DNA of 8,077 bases from Rhizobium sp. Q54 (GCA_945865745.1 CAMBFP010000049.1:1-8077), one strand, 5' to 3'; counted from the first letter of the stretch, positions 1-6,108 are shown. Notes: generated by a model from the sequence alone, not told the origin. Numbers and translations are program-made.

Positions 1-521
1 TCTTGGTTTTATTTTTGTAAAAACCCTTGCAAAACCTGATAAGTCAACGCTTCTGAAAGTTCATTAGAACCCACTCATAAATCGCAGGGCCGCGCATCGT
101 TTTGATCGAAAAATATTTTGCAAGTGATTTGTAGTAAAAAATAAAAGGCAGCCCTCTAGAAGATAGAAATCATGGCATTGGCAGCGCCTTAAAAACCAAC
201 TTGATGCCTTCTAGAAGCGATTGCCGTTCCTACTGCCACCAACTTAAGAATAAACCGCAATTTCTTTGCGCTTATTTCTTTAACGCGGAACTTCAACGAA
301 AGTGGCGTCAATAATTTGATCGGCTTTCGCGACTTAGCCGCACGCTGCTAGTTGCGAAAGTGCTTGAGAAATTTTAGGTGAATTACTTTTTGGGATTATT
401 TTACTAGGCTTGGTTCAAGTTAGGTAGATCTGACAGAGCCTGCGAATCCTGTAATTACACCTACTTTAAACATGCCATTACCAGATCTTCCGCAAGAAAA
501 TAAAATTTGATGATTATCCCT
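1..521. other. Intergenic region without an intact gene
   Basis: Apart from the IS5-type relic at about 244-366, I find no open reading frame with recognisable protein character, no tRNA and no clear terminator here. Two TCTAGAAG copies occur near 154 and 213, but they do not organise into a larger repeat. The stretch from 367 to 521 may contain more of the degraded transposase in shifted frames; nothing in it is convincing. Confidence 0.5.
244..366 (-). pseudogene. Relic of an IS5-family transposase
   Basis: Read on the minus strand, the frame through 283-327 gives A-D-Q-I-I-D-A-T-F-V-E-V-P-R, followed after a TAA (280-282) by R-N-K-R-K-E-I. This matches the family block around the first catalytic Asp of IS5-type transposases, usually written as GQIIDATFVEVPRQRN(K/R)REEN. 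The TAA replaces the expected Gln codon (CAA to TAA). A second TAA interrupts the frame upstream at 334-336 and another downstream at 244-246. I cannot follow the protein further in either direction, so only a fragment remains and it cannot be active. Known: IS5 elements are cut-and-paste DDE transposons. Inferred: this is an old insertion in a decaying region. Terminal inverted repeats were not found. Family assignment is fairly secure from this one block; the subgroup is not. Confidence 0.6.
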
Positions 522-550
522 TTTACATACGGGAATGAGTTTCTTAATAT
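522..550 (+). promoter_or_regulatory. Candidate sigma-70 promoter of the IS1595-type transposase
   Basis: TTTACA at 522-527 (5 of 6 to the -35 consensus) and TAATAT at 545-550 (4 of 6 to the -10) are separated by exactly 17 bases. Transcription would start near 557, about 25 bases before the transposase ATG and inside the hairpin at 554-576. Confidence 0.45.
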
Positions 551-553
551 CTC

Positions 554-576
554 GCCAGTTCTTTTAAAAAACTGGC
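554..576 (+). promoter_or_regulatory. Hairpin just before the transposase start codon
   Basis: GCCAGTT (554-560) pairs perfectly with AACTGGC (570-576) around a 9-base loop, CTTTTAAAA. It ends six bases before the ATG at 583 and would form at the very 5' end of the mRNA from the candidate promoter. Inferred role: limiting translation of the transposase. No U-run follows, so it is not a plain terminator. Confidence 0.4.
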
Positions 577-582
577 TCGATT

Positions 583-1445
583 ATGAAAAACACAACCATT
601 CATCAATTCTTTAAAAAATTCCCAAATGATGATGCGTGCTTGACACACTTATTTAAAACTCGCTTCGTAAAGAATCACGAATGCCTTAAATGCAAACGCG
701 AAACTACTTGGCATTTACTAAAATCAGAACGCGCCTTTTCTTGCGGTAATTGTGGTAACCACATTCACCCTTGCGTTGGCACGATCTTTGAAGCCTCTTC
801 GACTTCTCTTCAACTCTGGTTCTACGCCATTTATCTCTTCACCACTACACGCAGCGGAGTTTCAGCAAAAGAATTACAAAGACAGCTAGGCGTGACTTAC
901 AAAACCGCTTGGCGCATGAGTCATCAAATCAGAAAACACATAAGCCAAGTTGATGGCGATGATAAACTTGGCAGAATCATCGAAGTTGATTAAACCTACA
1001 TTGGCGGCAAACGAAAAGGCAAAAGAGGTCGCAGCGCAAAAGGTAAATTAATTGTCTTTGGCATGATGCAGAAAAACAGCGATATCATGACAAAGGTTGT
1101 TGATGATGTTAAGCGCGCTACCCTTCACCCAATCATTGAAGCCAATGTTGAGAAGCAGAGTGAAATTCAAAGTGATGAATTGCACTCTTACAAAGGATTG
1201 AGCCAAAAAGGCTCCACTCACAACACCTTTAATCACGGAGCAACTCAGTAGTAAGCAAGAAAGTTGTGACCGTGAATTCAATTGGGAGCTTTTGGTCGAG
1301 ATTAAAGCCATCAATAAAAGGCACACATATTCACGTTTCTAAAAAGCGCCTAGCCAAATACGCCGCAGAATTTGAATATAGATTCAACTCTCGCGGTTGC
1401 CCTGAGTTGATGCTTTCGGAGCTTTTGACGAAGTTTGCGAAATAG
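583..1445 (+). pseudogene. IS1595/ISXO2-type transposase, broken by a nonsense codon and a frameshift
   Basis: The N-terminal 136 codons carry a zinc ribbon (C34-x2-C37 and C54-x2-C57), then a helical region with the family-typical W79-F80 and the sequence A-K-E-L-Q-R-Q-L-G-V-T-Y-K-T-A-W-R-M. The DDE domain begins at E-V-D136, where the next codon is TAA (991-993) in place of the Glu of the usual EVDETYIGG block; T-Y-I-G-G-K-R-K-G-K-R follows in the same frame. The second Asp region (S-D-E-L-H-S-Y-K-G-L) is present. Near 1248-1251 one base is missing: the frame ends at TAG, while the next frame continues V-T-V-N-S-I-G-S-F-W-S-R-L-K to H-V-S-K-K-R-L-A and ends at TAG 1443-1445. Glycine occupies the position that is often Glu in the N-x-x-E-x-F-W motif. 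The element cannot make an active enzyme. I could not find terminal inverted repeats, and the right end appears to be missing. Confidence 0.88.
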
Positions 1446-1554
1446 ATTTAATGGCTTTGTCGAACTTCTCTTTGTCGCCCTTCTTTTCTTCTTTGGAACG
1501 GGCTTTGATGAAGTCGTTTAGTTTGTTAGCTTTTAACGCCTGTTTGAGGTTCAT
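1384..1554 (-). CDS. Small basic conserved hypothetical protein with an IS-derived tail
   Basis: This frame encodes 56 residues from the ATG at 1552-1554: M-N-L-K-Q-A-L-K-A-N-K-L-N-D-F-I-K, then a charged stretch with K-F-D-K-A-I-K-S-I and a Ser/Thr/Lys-rich end. The pattern N-K-L-x-x-F-I-K followed about 15-20 residues later by F-D-x-x-I-K resembles a short uncharacterised family found beside mobile elements and integrases; I know no function. I prefer 1554 because the family motif lies near the N-terminus; an in-frame ATG at 1602 would give 72 residues. The gene overlaps the end of the upstream 191-residue gene by 29 bases, so translational coupling is likely. Its last 20 codons (1384-1445) are antisense to the C-terminus of the dead transposase, so the tail was probably acquired when the IS or a deletion broke the gene's original 3' end. 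It may be a truncated gene. Confidence 0.5.
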   Translation of the reverse strand: MNLKQALKANKLNDFIKARSKEEKKGDKEKFDKAIKSISQTSSKAPKASTQGNRES

Positions 1555-2101
1555 TGATTTTGATAATTTTGGGTTCATCCATTTTTCTGCCATACTCATC
1601 AAATTTACCTAAGCTCTTATTGGGATCGTGATTCATAATTGTTGCAAAGTTAAGAATTAAATTTGCTGCAGCTGCTGTTTCTTTAGTTAAAAAGCTAAAA
1701 CCACAATTGTCTCCTACCCCACTACCATCAAAGTTAAAATCTCCTCCAGCATATTCTATTGTGCATCCGTAGAACTCGCAATTTACGAATTTTTTACCAT
1801 CAATTCTAACGGTTTGATGTTTGAACTTTTTACCAACCACTTCTTCTAATTTTATTGGCTGAGCGCTAGGTGTTTTAGTTATTTTTACCCTCTGCAAATC
1901 CTTTATCAAACCCCAGATCCAAAGACCAATACCAGCCCCAAGCATCAACGAAAGAGGCAATCCTAAAAGCTCTACAATTGGATTTGTCCAAGCTAAGTAA
2001 GCTCCCAATGCACTCATACCAACACCCGCTTGCTTGAGTGAAGTTGCGCTTGAAAGATAAGGCTCGAATTCTTTGATAATTTTGTGTAAAAATTTGAACA
2101 T
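1526..2101 (-). CDS. Hypothetical two-TM membrane protein with a C-terminal G-K-K-F-x-N-C-x-F domain
   Basis: The protein is 191 residues. Residues 1-25 are a charged and polar N-terminus. Residues 26-38 and 43-67 are hydrophobic (A-L-G-A-Y-L-A-W, then a long L/G/W-rich helix ending W-I-W-G-L-I-K), suggesting a membrane hairpin. A linker leads to a soluble domain at about 92-157: V-R-I-D-G-K-K-F-V-N-C-E-F-Y-G-C-T-I-E-Y followed by a Gly-rich loop, C-G-F-S-F and an A/L-rich helix. That domain resembles short uncharacterised proteins with the pattern D-G-x-x-F-x-N-C-x-F-x-x-C-x-L-x-Y-x-G. No catalytic motif is visible and I assign no function. The start ATG at 2101 lacks a Shine-Dalgarno sequence but has a strong candidate promoter 48 bases upstream. 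It is followed by the overlapping small gene at 1384-1554, so the two probably form one transcript. Confidence 0.7.
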   Translation of the reverse strand: MFKFLHKIIKEFEPYLSSATSLKQAGVGMSALGAYLAWTNPIVELLGLPLSLMLGAGIGLWIWGLIKDLQRVKITKTPSAQPIKLEEVVGKKFKHQTVRIDGKKFVNCEFYGCTIEYAGGDFNFDGSGVGDNCGFSFLTKETAAAANLILNFATIMNHDPNKSLGKFDEYGRKMDEPKIIKINEPQTGVKS

Positions 2102-2122
2102 ATTTTTTGTTTTTCTTTCTTA

Positions 2123-2142
2123 AAGAATCCCAACCCATTCTT
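2123..2142 (-). promoter_or_regulatory. Hairpin at the predicted 5' end of the membrane-protein mRNA
   Basis: On the minus strand AAGAAT pairs with ATTCTT around the loop GGGTTGGG. The stem begins where transcription from the adjacent promoter is predicted to start and lies about 21 bases before the ATG. It could stabilise the mRNA; a six-pair A/T-rich stem is weak evidence. Confidence 0.3.
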
Positions 2143-2148
2143 CAGGAA

Positions 2149-2177
2149 ATTACAAATCAACCCTCTTCGTATGTCTA
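2149..2177 (-). promoter_or_regulatory. Promoter of the membrane-protein gene pair
   Basis: On the minus strand TAGACA (2172-2177, 5 of 6 to the -35 consensus) and TGTAAT (2149-2154, 5 of 6 to the -10) are separated by exactly 17 bases. Predicted start is near 2142, giving a leader of about 41 bases to the ATG at 2101. This is the best consensus match of the promoters noted here. Confidence 0.55.
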
Positions 2178-2758
2178 GGGGATAATCGTCTAACCTTAAA
2201 TACCTTACTACGAGAAATCGCGAATAAGGGCGCCGGCAAAAAAGTTAAAAACTGGAGAGGTTGCAATTGCCAAGATTGATTCTGACTTAGATTCAAAATC
2301 AAAAATACGGTCAAAAAATAGAGTCAAATTTATAATCCACGCAGTTGGTCCAGATTGCCGAAGTGATGGATTTAAAGTTTCAGAAAGAATGTGAGGCCTG
2401 CGGAATTTATTCTGGTCGCAAAGGCGGTAAATCAGTTGGTTTGCGCCTGACATTTATTCCTGACGATGTGGTTGAAAAATTTACAAAACTATCGGCAGAA
2501 AAATATGCGGCGCTTGCATTGAAGTCTGACTCAAATTTGAGCAGAATAAAAGCAGCTTCGGTTGTTGTTCTGGCTAAATGAAGCTCGCCTCAGGCCCTGG
2601 CAAGACAAAAACTTCCAAATGCAAATATTTTAGAAAGTGACGCAGCGGCAATTGTTAATTCTGGCGCAAAGTTAGTTGTAAAAAACATCAAGAGCTTCGT
2701 GTTTTTCTTCAAGAAAATTTCTTCAAGAAAACGGCTCGGCAAATTTTTGATCAAGTAA
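2175..2758 (+). pseudogene. Decayed gene with macro-domain-like sequence
   Basis: No single frame is intact, but protein-like sequence moves between frames. From 2175 one frame reads L-G-D-N-R-L-T-L-N-T-L-L-R-E-I-A-N-K-G-A. Near 2248, in an A-run, the reading shifts to K-T-G-E-V-A-I-A-K and, after a charged stretch, F-I-I-H-A-V-G-P-D-C-R, ending at TGA 2392-2394. T-G-E-V-A-I followed by I-I-H-A-V-G-P is the signature spacing block of macro (ADP-ribose-binding) domains, here with about ten extra charged residues between. A third frame continues with C-G-I-Y-S-G-R-K-G-G-K, reminiscent of the S-T-G-I-Y-S-G loop, then F-I-P-D-D-V-V-E-K-F, a TGA at 2579-2581, and A-R-Q-K-L-P-N-A-N-I-L-E-S-D up to TAA 2756-2758. 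The middle of a macro domain is absent, so a deletion is likely. The end overlaps the opposite-strand nuclease gene by 36 bases. The macro assignment is tentative; that it is a dead gene is more secure. Confidence 0.4.
2704..2731. repeat. Exact tandem duplication of a 14-base unit
   Basis: TTTCTTCAAGAAAA occurs twice back to back (2704-2717 and 2718-2731). The core of each unit, TTCTT-C-AAGAA, is an 11-base inverted repeat. The second copy covers the stop codon (2723-2725) of the minus-strand nuclease gene and both copies lie within the decayed plus-strand gene. Confidence 0.8.
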
Positions 2759-3748
2759 GATCTGACTTAGGTAATCGCCCTTTTCCACGGTTTCTTCGAC
2801 AGAAAATTTTCCATCTTTGTCGGGCAAAAAAACATCAGCAAGGTAACGTCCGTAAATATCGGTCGCGTGAGTTTTGACGATTAAAAAAGGCAAATCTTGT
2901 AAAATTTTTTTCAAAGCACGCGCAGATTTTTTGCCAGCTTTAGAACTAATTTCTGGCGCATCAATTTGCCGTAAACGCAAAATTTCTTCGTGAAAAATTT
3001 TAAAACCCAAATCAAGAACCACGTGAATTGTGTCGCCATCTATAACCCTGCGCAAGTAAGCCTTGTAGGCGTTGAGCTTAATTGCCCTAACCTTTGATTT
3101 TTTGACCAAATATTTTTCGCCATTTTTAATCGTCTCCACAATTTTTTCTTGCGCGGAAACATTTTCTTCAAGCTTGTGCAAAATTCCAAAACCGCAATCG
3201 ATGCAGGAAAATCCTAGCTCCTCAACCCTTGTTAAATTGTAACAGAAAAGTTTTCCGCGACGGAAATTTAATTTTGAATTCAGCTTCTTTCTTTTGTTTT
3301 TAGGGCTTTCTGGCGATTTAGATTTTTTTAATTTTTTACCTAATTCTTCCGCGTCGAGATTTTCTGACCGTGTTAAATCTTCTAAATATTTACGCCGATT
3401 TTCATCTTTGACGCCAGCAAGCACGCGGTAATGACTCCAATTTAATTTTTCGTCGTCTGCGGGAAGTTTGGGGTAAGATTTGTAGAAATTACTCATTTTG
3501 TAGAGAGCGCTCTGAGAAATGCCCACCTCATTTTCTAGGCGTTCGAAAAGATGTTTTCCGTAACTGCTTTTTTCTAACTGATTATTCTCTTTGAGGTGAT
3601 TCTGCACAGACCTGCCAACCTTCCAAGCCATCTCGATTTTTTTTCTCGTGGCAATTTTTGAAATGCTTTCCGCAGCTTCCTCGACGTAACTTTTTACTTC
3701 GAAAAGTAATTTGTCGTAATTCTTCAGAATTATTTGTGCCGCCTTCAT
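2723..3748 (-). CDS. DUF1016/YhcG-N-like protein fused to a staphylococcal-nuclease-type domain
   Basis: The protein has 341 residues. Residues 10-140 form a helical, charged region with Y-G-K-H-L-F-E-R-L (63-71), an S-x-x-x-L-Y-K-M-x-x-F-Y segment (80-89) and L-N-W-S-H-Y-R-V-L (102-110), a pattern like the N-terminal DUF1016 part of YhcG-type nucleases. A Lys/Ser-rich linker (138-160) and a small segment with C-I-D-C-G-F-G-I (182-189) lead to a thermonuclease (SNase) domain at 224-338. SNase active-site positions are retained: D239 in V-I-D-G-D-T, R258, D263 and E266 in R-L-R-Q-I-D-A-P-E, and R301 in Y-G-R-Y-L-A-D. Known: SNase domains cut phosphodiesters with Ca2+. Inferred: a cytosolic nuclease, since no signal peptide is present, with the N-terminal region directing it to a partner or DNA. 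Proteins of this general layout exist; the substrate is unknown to me. It stands alone, with its own promoter and a palindrome upstream. The ATG at 3748 may be leaderless. Confidence 0.82.
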   Translation of the reverse strand: MKAAQIILKNYDKLLFEVKSYVEEAAESISKIATRKKIEMAWKVGRSVQNHLKENNQLEKSSYGKHLFERLENEVGISQSALYKMSNFYKSYPKLPADDEKLNWSHYRVLAGVKDENRRKYLEDLTRSENLDAEELGKKLKKSKSPESPKNKRKKLNSKLNFRRGKLFCYNLTRVEELGFSCIDCGFGILHKLEENVSAQEKIVETIKNGEKYLVKKSKVRAIKLNAYKAYLRRVIDGDTIHVVLDLGFKIFHEEILRLRQIDAPEISSKAGKKSARALKKILQDLPFLIVKTHATDIYGRYLADVFLPDKDGKFSVEETVEKGDYLSQILLDQKFAEPFS

Positions 3749-3754
3749 GCCTTG

Positions 3755-3784
3755 ATTCTATTGGTTAAAATGAGATTTTGTCCA
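3755..3784 (-). promoter_or_regulatory. Promoter of the nuclease gene, predicted to give a leaderless mRNA
   Basis: On the minus strand TGGACA (3779-3784, 5 of 6) and TAGAAT (3755-3760, 5 of 6) are 18 bases apart. Only six bases, CAAGGC, separate the -10 box from the ATG at 3746-3748, so transcription should start at or within a base or two of the start codon. The -35 box lies inside the palindrome at 3775-3796. Confidence 0.5.
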
Positions 3785-3796
3785 GCTGGACAAAAT
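3775..3796. promoter_or_regulatory. 22-base perfect palindrome, candidate operator
   Basis: ATTTTGTCCAG is followed immediately by its exact reverse complement CTGGACAAAAT, with no spacer. The right half, read toward the nuclease gene, supplies the -35 box TGGACA. A dimeric repressor bound here would block the promoter. A 9-base inverted pair, GCCTTGATT (3749-3757) and AATCAAGGC (3821-3829), loosely brackets it. No regulator gene lies next to it in the window, so the binding protein is unknown. Confidence 0.6.
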
Positions 3797-3876
3797 TCAT
3801 CTTTTTTGGCGATCCTGTAAAATCAAGGCTTCGCTGGGGGTAGCGCGTCAAAAAGAAGTAATTTGGAAAGATTTAG

Positions 3877-3916
3877 AAAATAAAAAAGGGCCTGACCTCG
3901 AAAGATCAGACCCTTT
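3877..3916 (-). terminator. Rho-independent terminator of the fusA transcript
   Basis: Read on the minus strand from 3916, a 14-pair stem with two G-U pairs closes on a TTCG tetraloop (3899-3902) and is followed by TTTTTTATTTT (3887-3877). The G-U pairs form only in minus-strand RNA, which fixes the orientation. It begins about 50 bases after the fusA stop codon and ends the modified str operon, insulating the downstream nuclease gene. Confidence 0.9.
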
Positions 3917-3965
3917 AATTTCAATTTTGCTTGGTCTCGACTTAGCCAGACCAGCACGAAATTTG

Positions 3966-6044
3966 TTAAGATTTCTTAGCTTTGATTTCTTCTGCTACAT
4001 GAGCCGGAACAGGTTCGTAACAATCAAATTCCATTGAGTAGCTTGAACGACCTTGTGACAAAGAGCGCAAGCTGTTTACGTAACCAAACATTGCAGCAAG
4101 CGGAACTTTTGCAGTGATTACTTGCGTAACGTCACGCGCTTCAACATTTTGAATTTGTCCGCGACGAGAGTTGATGTCGCCGATTACGTCACCCATGTAT
4201 TCTTCAGGAGTAACCACTTCAACTTTCATGATTGGCTCAAGAATGATTGGACCGGCTTTTTCCATTGCTTCGCGGAAGGCAGAACGAGCAGCAATTTCGA
4301 AGGCGAGAACAGATGAATCCACGTCGTGGTAGGCCCCGTCAAGCAAGGCTGTTTTCAATCTTACGACTGGAAAACCAGCTAAGAATCCGGTGTCTTTCGC
4401 AGATTTTAAACCTTTTTCAACGCCAGGGATAAATTCTTTTGGAACGCGTCCACCCACGACTTCACTTTCAAAAACAAAATTGTCTTTTGAGTCAGTTGGA
4501 AGTGGCTCAAAACGGATTTTGACTTTCGCGAATTGACCAGAACCGCCCGATTGTTTTTTGTGCGTGTAATCGATTTCAATTTTTTTAGTAATGGCTTCGC
4601 GGTAAGCAACTTTTGGCTGACCAATATTTGCTTCAACTTTGAATTCGCGCTTCATGCGATCGACGATGATTTCCAAATGTAACTCACCCATTCCGCGAAG
4701 AATGGTTTGGCCAGATTCTTGATCTGATTCAATGCGAAGAGACGGATCTTCCGAAGCCAAGCGCGACAAGGCCATGCCCATTTTCTCTTGATCAGCTGTA
4801 GATTTTGGCTCAACAGAAACTTCAATTACCGGCTCAGGGAAAATCATTCTTTCAAGAATGATGTCATTATCGACTTCAACCAAAGTGTCTCCGGTTGTGG
4901 TGTCTTTCAAACCAGCGAGGGCAACGATGTCGCCAGCGTAAGCTTCTTTGATGTCTTCGCGGTTATTTGCGTGCATCAAAAGAATACGGCCGACGCGTTC
5001 TTTTTTATTTTTGGTTGTGTTGATCGCGCCACTTCCGCCGGTCAAAGTGCCGGAGTAAATACGCACGAAAGTCAAAGATCCGACGAAAGGGTCAGTCATG
5101 ATTTTAAAAGCCAAGCCAGCAAATTTTTTGTCGCCGCAATTAATGCTGATTACTTCTTCATTTCTCAAATTAATCGCTGGGATTGCTTTGATGTCTTGTG
5201 GACTTGGTAGGTAATCTACAACAGCGTCTAGCAAGGTTTGAACGCCTTTATTTTTGAAGGCAGTTCCGTTCAAAACTGGCACAAAAGCGCCAGCAATTGT
5301 CGCTTGACGAATGCAGCGTTTTAGATCTGCTTCAGAGATTTCTGCGCCAGCTAAATAACTTTCCATCAAAGCGTCATCTTGCTCGATTGCAGCTTCAACT
5401 AACTGTTCACGATATTCTTTGGCTTTAGCAAGAAGGTCGGCTGGAATTTCTTCAAGTGAATAATCGGCACCCATTGATTCGTCCTTCCAAACTACAGCTT
5501 TCATTCTGATCAAATCGATCAAGCCGCCGTAATCTTCGGCTTCATTAATTGGCAATTGAACTGGAATTGGACGAGCGCCCAAACGAGTTTTCATCATGTC
5601 AACGCAGCGGTAAAAATTTGCGCCAGTTCTGTCCATTTTGTTAACAAAGCACATTCTTGGAACTTTGTATTTGTTAGCTTGGCGCCAAACTGTTTCTGAT
5701 TGAGGCTCAACACCAGCAACGGCGTCAAATACACAAATTGCACCGTCAAGAACGCGAAGAGAGCGCTCAACTTCAATTGTAAAATCTACGTGACCTGGTG
5801 TGTCAATGATGTTAATGCGGTGCTCTTTCCAGAAGCATGTTGTTGCGGCAGAAGTGATTGTAATTCCACGCTCTTGTTCTTGTTCCATCCAATCCATTGT
5901 GGCGGCTCCGTCATGCACTTCGCCGATTTTGTGTGATTTACCAGTGTAGAAAAGAATGCGTTCAGTTGTCGTAGTTTTACCGGCGTCAATGTGCGCCATG
6001 ATTCCAATATTGCGGTATTTTTCGATTTCGATTTGACGAGGCAT
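3966..6044 (-). CDS. fusA: Translation elongation factor G
   Basis: EF-G is the ribosome-dependent GTPase that drives tRNA and mRNA translocation and, with ribosome recycling factor, subunit recycling. The product has 692 residues, the usual bacterial length. GTP-binding motifs are all present: A17-H-I-D-A-G-K-T-T for G1, R59-G-I-T-I for G2, D81-T-P-G-H for G3 and N135-K-M-D for G4. Catalytic H85 is conserved, and the C-terminal domains III-V read through Y-M-G-D-V-I-G-D-I-N-S-R-R-G near the end. The ATG at 6044 lacks a Shine-Dalgarno sequence; the leader is C/T-rich and then T-rich. In most bacteria fusA follows rpsG directly, but here a glycosyltransferase gene lies between, ending 46 bases upstream of fusA. 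A candidate promoter overlaps that gene's 3' end. A strong terminator follows, so tuf is not co-transcribed downstream. Confidence 0.98.
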   Translation of the reverse strand: MPRQIEIEKYRNIGIMAHIDAGKTTTTERILFYTGKSHKIGEVHDGAATMDWMEQEQERGITITSAATTCFWKEHRINIIDTPGHVDFTIEVERSLRVLDGAICVFDAVAGVEPQSETVWRQANKYKVPRMCFVNKMDRTGANFYRCVDMMKTRLGARPIPVQLPINEAEDYGGLIDLIRMKAVVWKDESMGADYSLEEIPADLLAKAKEYREQLVEAAIEQDDALMESYLAGAEISEADLKRCIRQATIAGAFVPVLNGTAFKNKGVQTLLDAVVDYLPSPQDIKAIPAINLRNEEVISINCGDKKFAGLAFKIMTDPFVGSLTFVRIYSGTLTGGSGAINTTKNKKERVGRILLMHANNREDIKEAYAGDIVALAGLKDTTTGDTLVEVDNDIILERMIFPEPVIEVSVEPKSTADQEKMGMALSRLASEDPSLRIESDQESGQTILRGMGELHLEIIVDRMKREFKVEANIGQPKVAYREAITKKIEIDYTHKKQSGGSGQFAKVKIRFEPLPTDSKDNFVFESEVVGGRVPKEFIPGVEKGLKSAKDTGFLAGFPVVRLKTALLDGAYHDVDSSVLAFEIAARSAFREAMEKAGPIILEPIMKVEVVTPEEYMGDVIGDINSRRGQIQNVEARDVTQVITAKVPLAAMFGYVNSLRSLSQGRSSYSMEFDCYEPVPAHVAEEIKAKKS

Positions 6045-6080
6045 AAAATAAGGGGAGATCTAGATTAAAAAGGGCGCGGC

Positions 6081-6108
6081 AAGCTAGTTTTCAGTTCTTA
6101 ATTGACAA
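6081..6108 (-). promoter_or_regulatory. Candidate separate promoter for fusA
   Basis: On the minus strand TTGTCA (6103-6108, 5 of 6 to the -35 consensus) is followed after 16 bases by TAGCTT (6081-6086, 3 of 6 to the -10) and then by the GC-rich GCCGCGCCC. The hexamer match at -10 is weak, but spacing and discriminator copy those of the rpsL promoter. It overlaps the last codons of the glycosyltransferase gene. Confidence 0.3.

Noticed and set aside
1048..1326. 92-codon minus-strand open frame opposite the transposase
   Set aside because: It lies fully antisense to the readable transposase sequence; Leu/Ser-rich composition is a shadow artefact.
2208..2453. 81-codon minus-strand open frame opposite the macro-like remnant
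   Set aside because: It is the antisense of the plus-strand frame that gives IIHAVGP; it has no family resemblance or start signal.
2581..2722. A-R-Q-K-L-P-N-A-N-I-L-E-S-D segment considered as a methyltransferase fragment
   Set aside because: It resembles the post-motif-I stretch of SAM methyltransferases only loosely, and no glycine-rich SAM motif precedes it.
3827..3850. GC-rich CGCT-GGGGGT-AGCG hairpin upstream of the nuclease promoter, considered as a tRNA or att fragment
   Set aside because: The stem has only four pairs, and no tRNA arms or direct repeats accompany it.
4788..5210. 140-codon plus-strand open frame inside fusA
   Set aside because: It is wholly antisense to conserved EF-G codons, has no recognisable domain, and its composition is that expected of a shadow frame.
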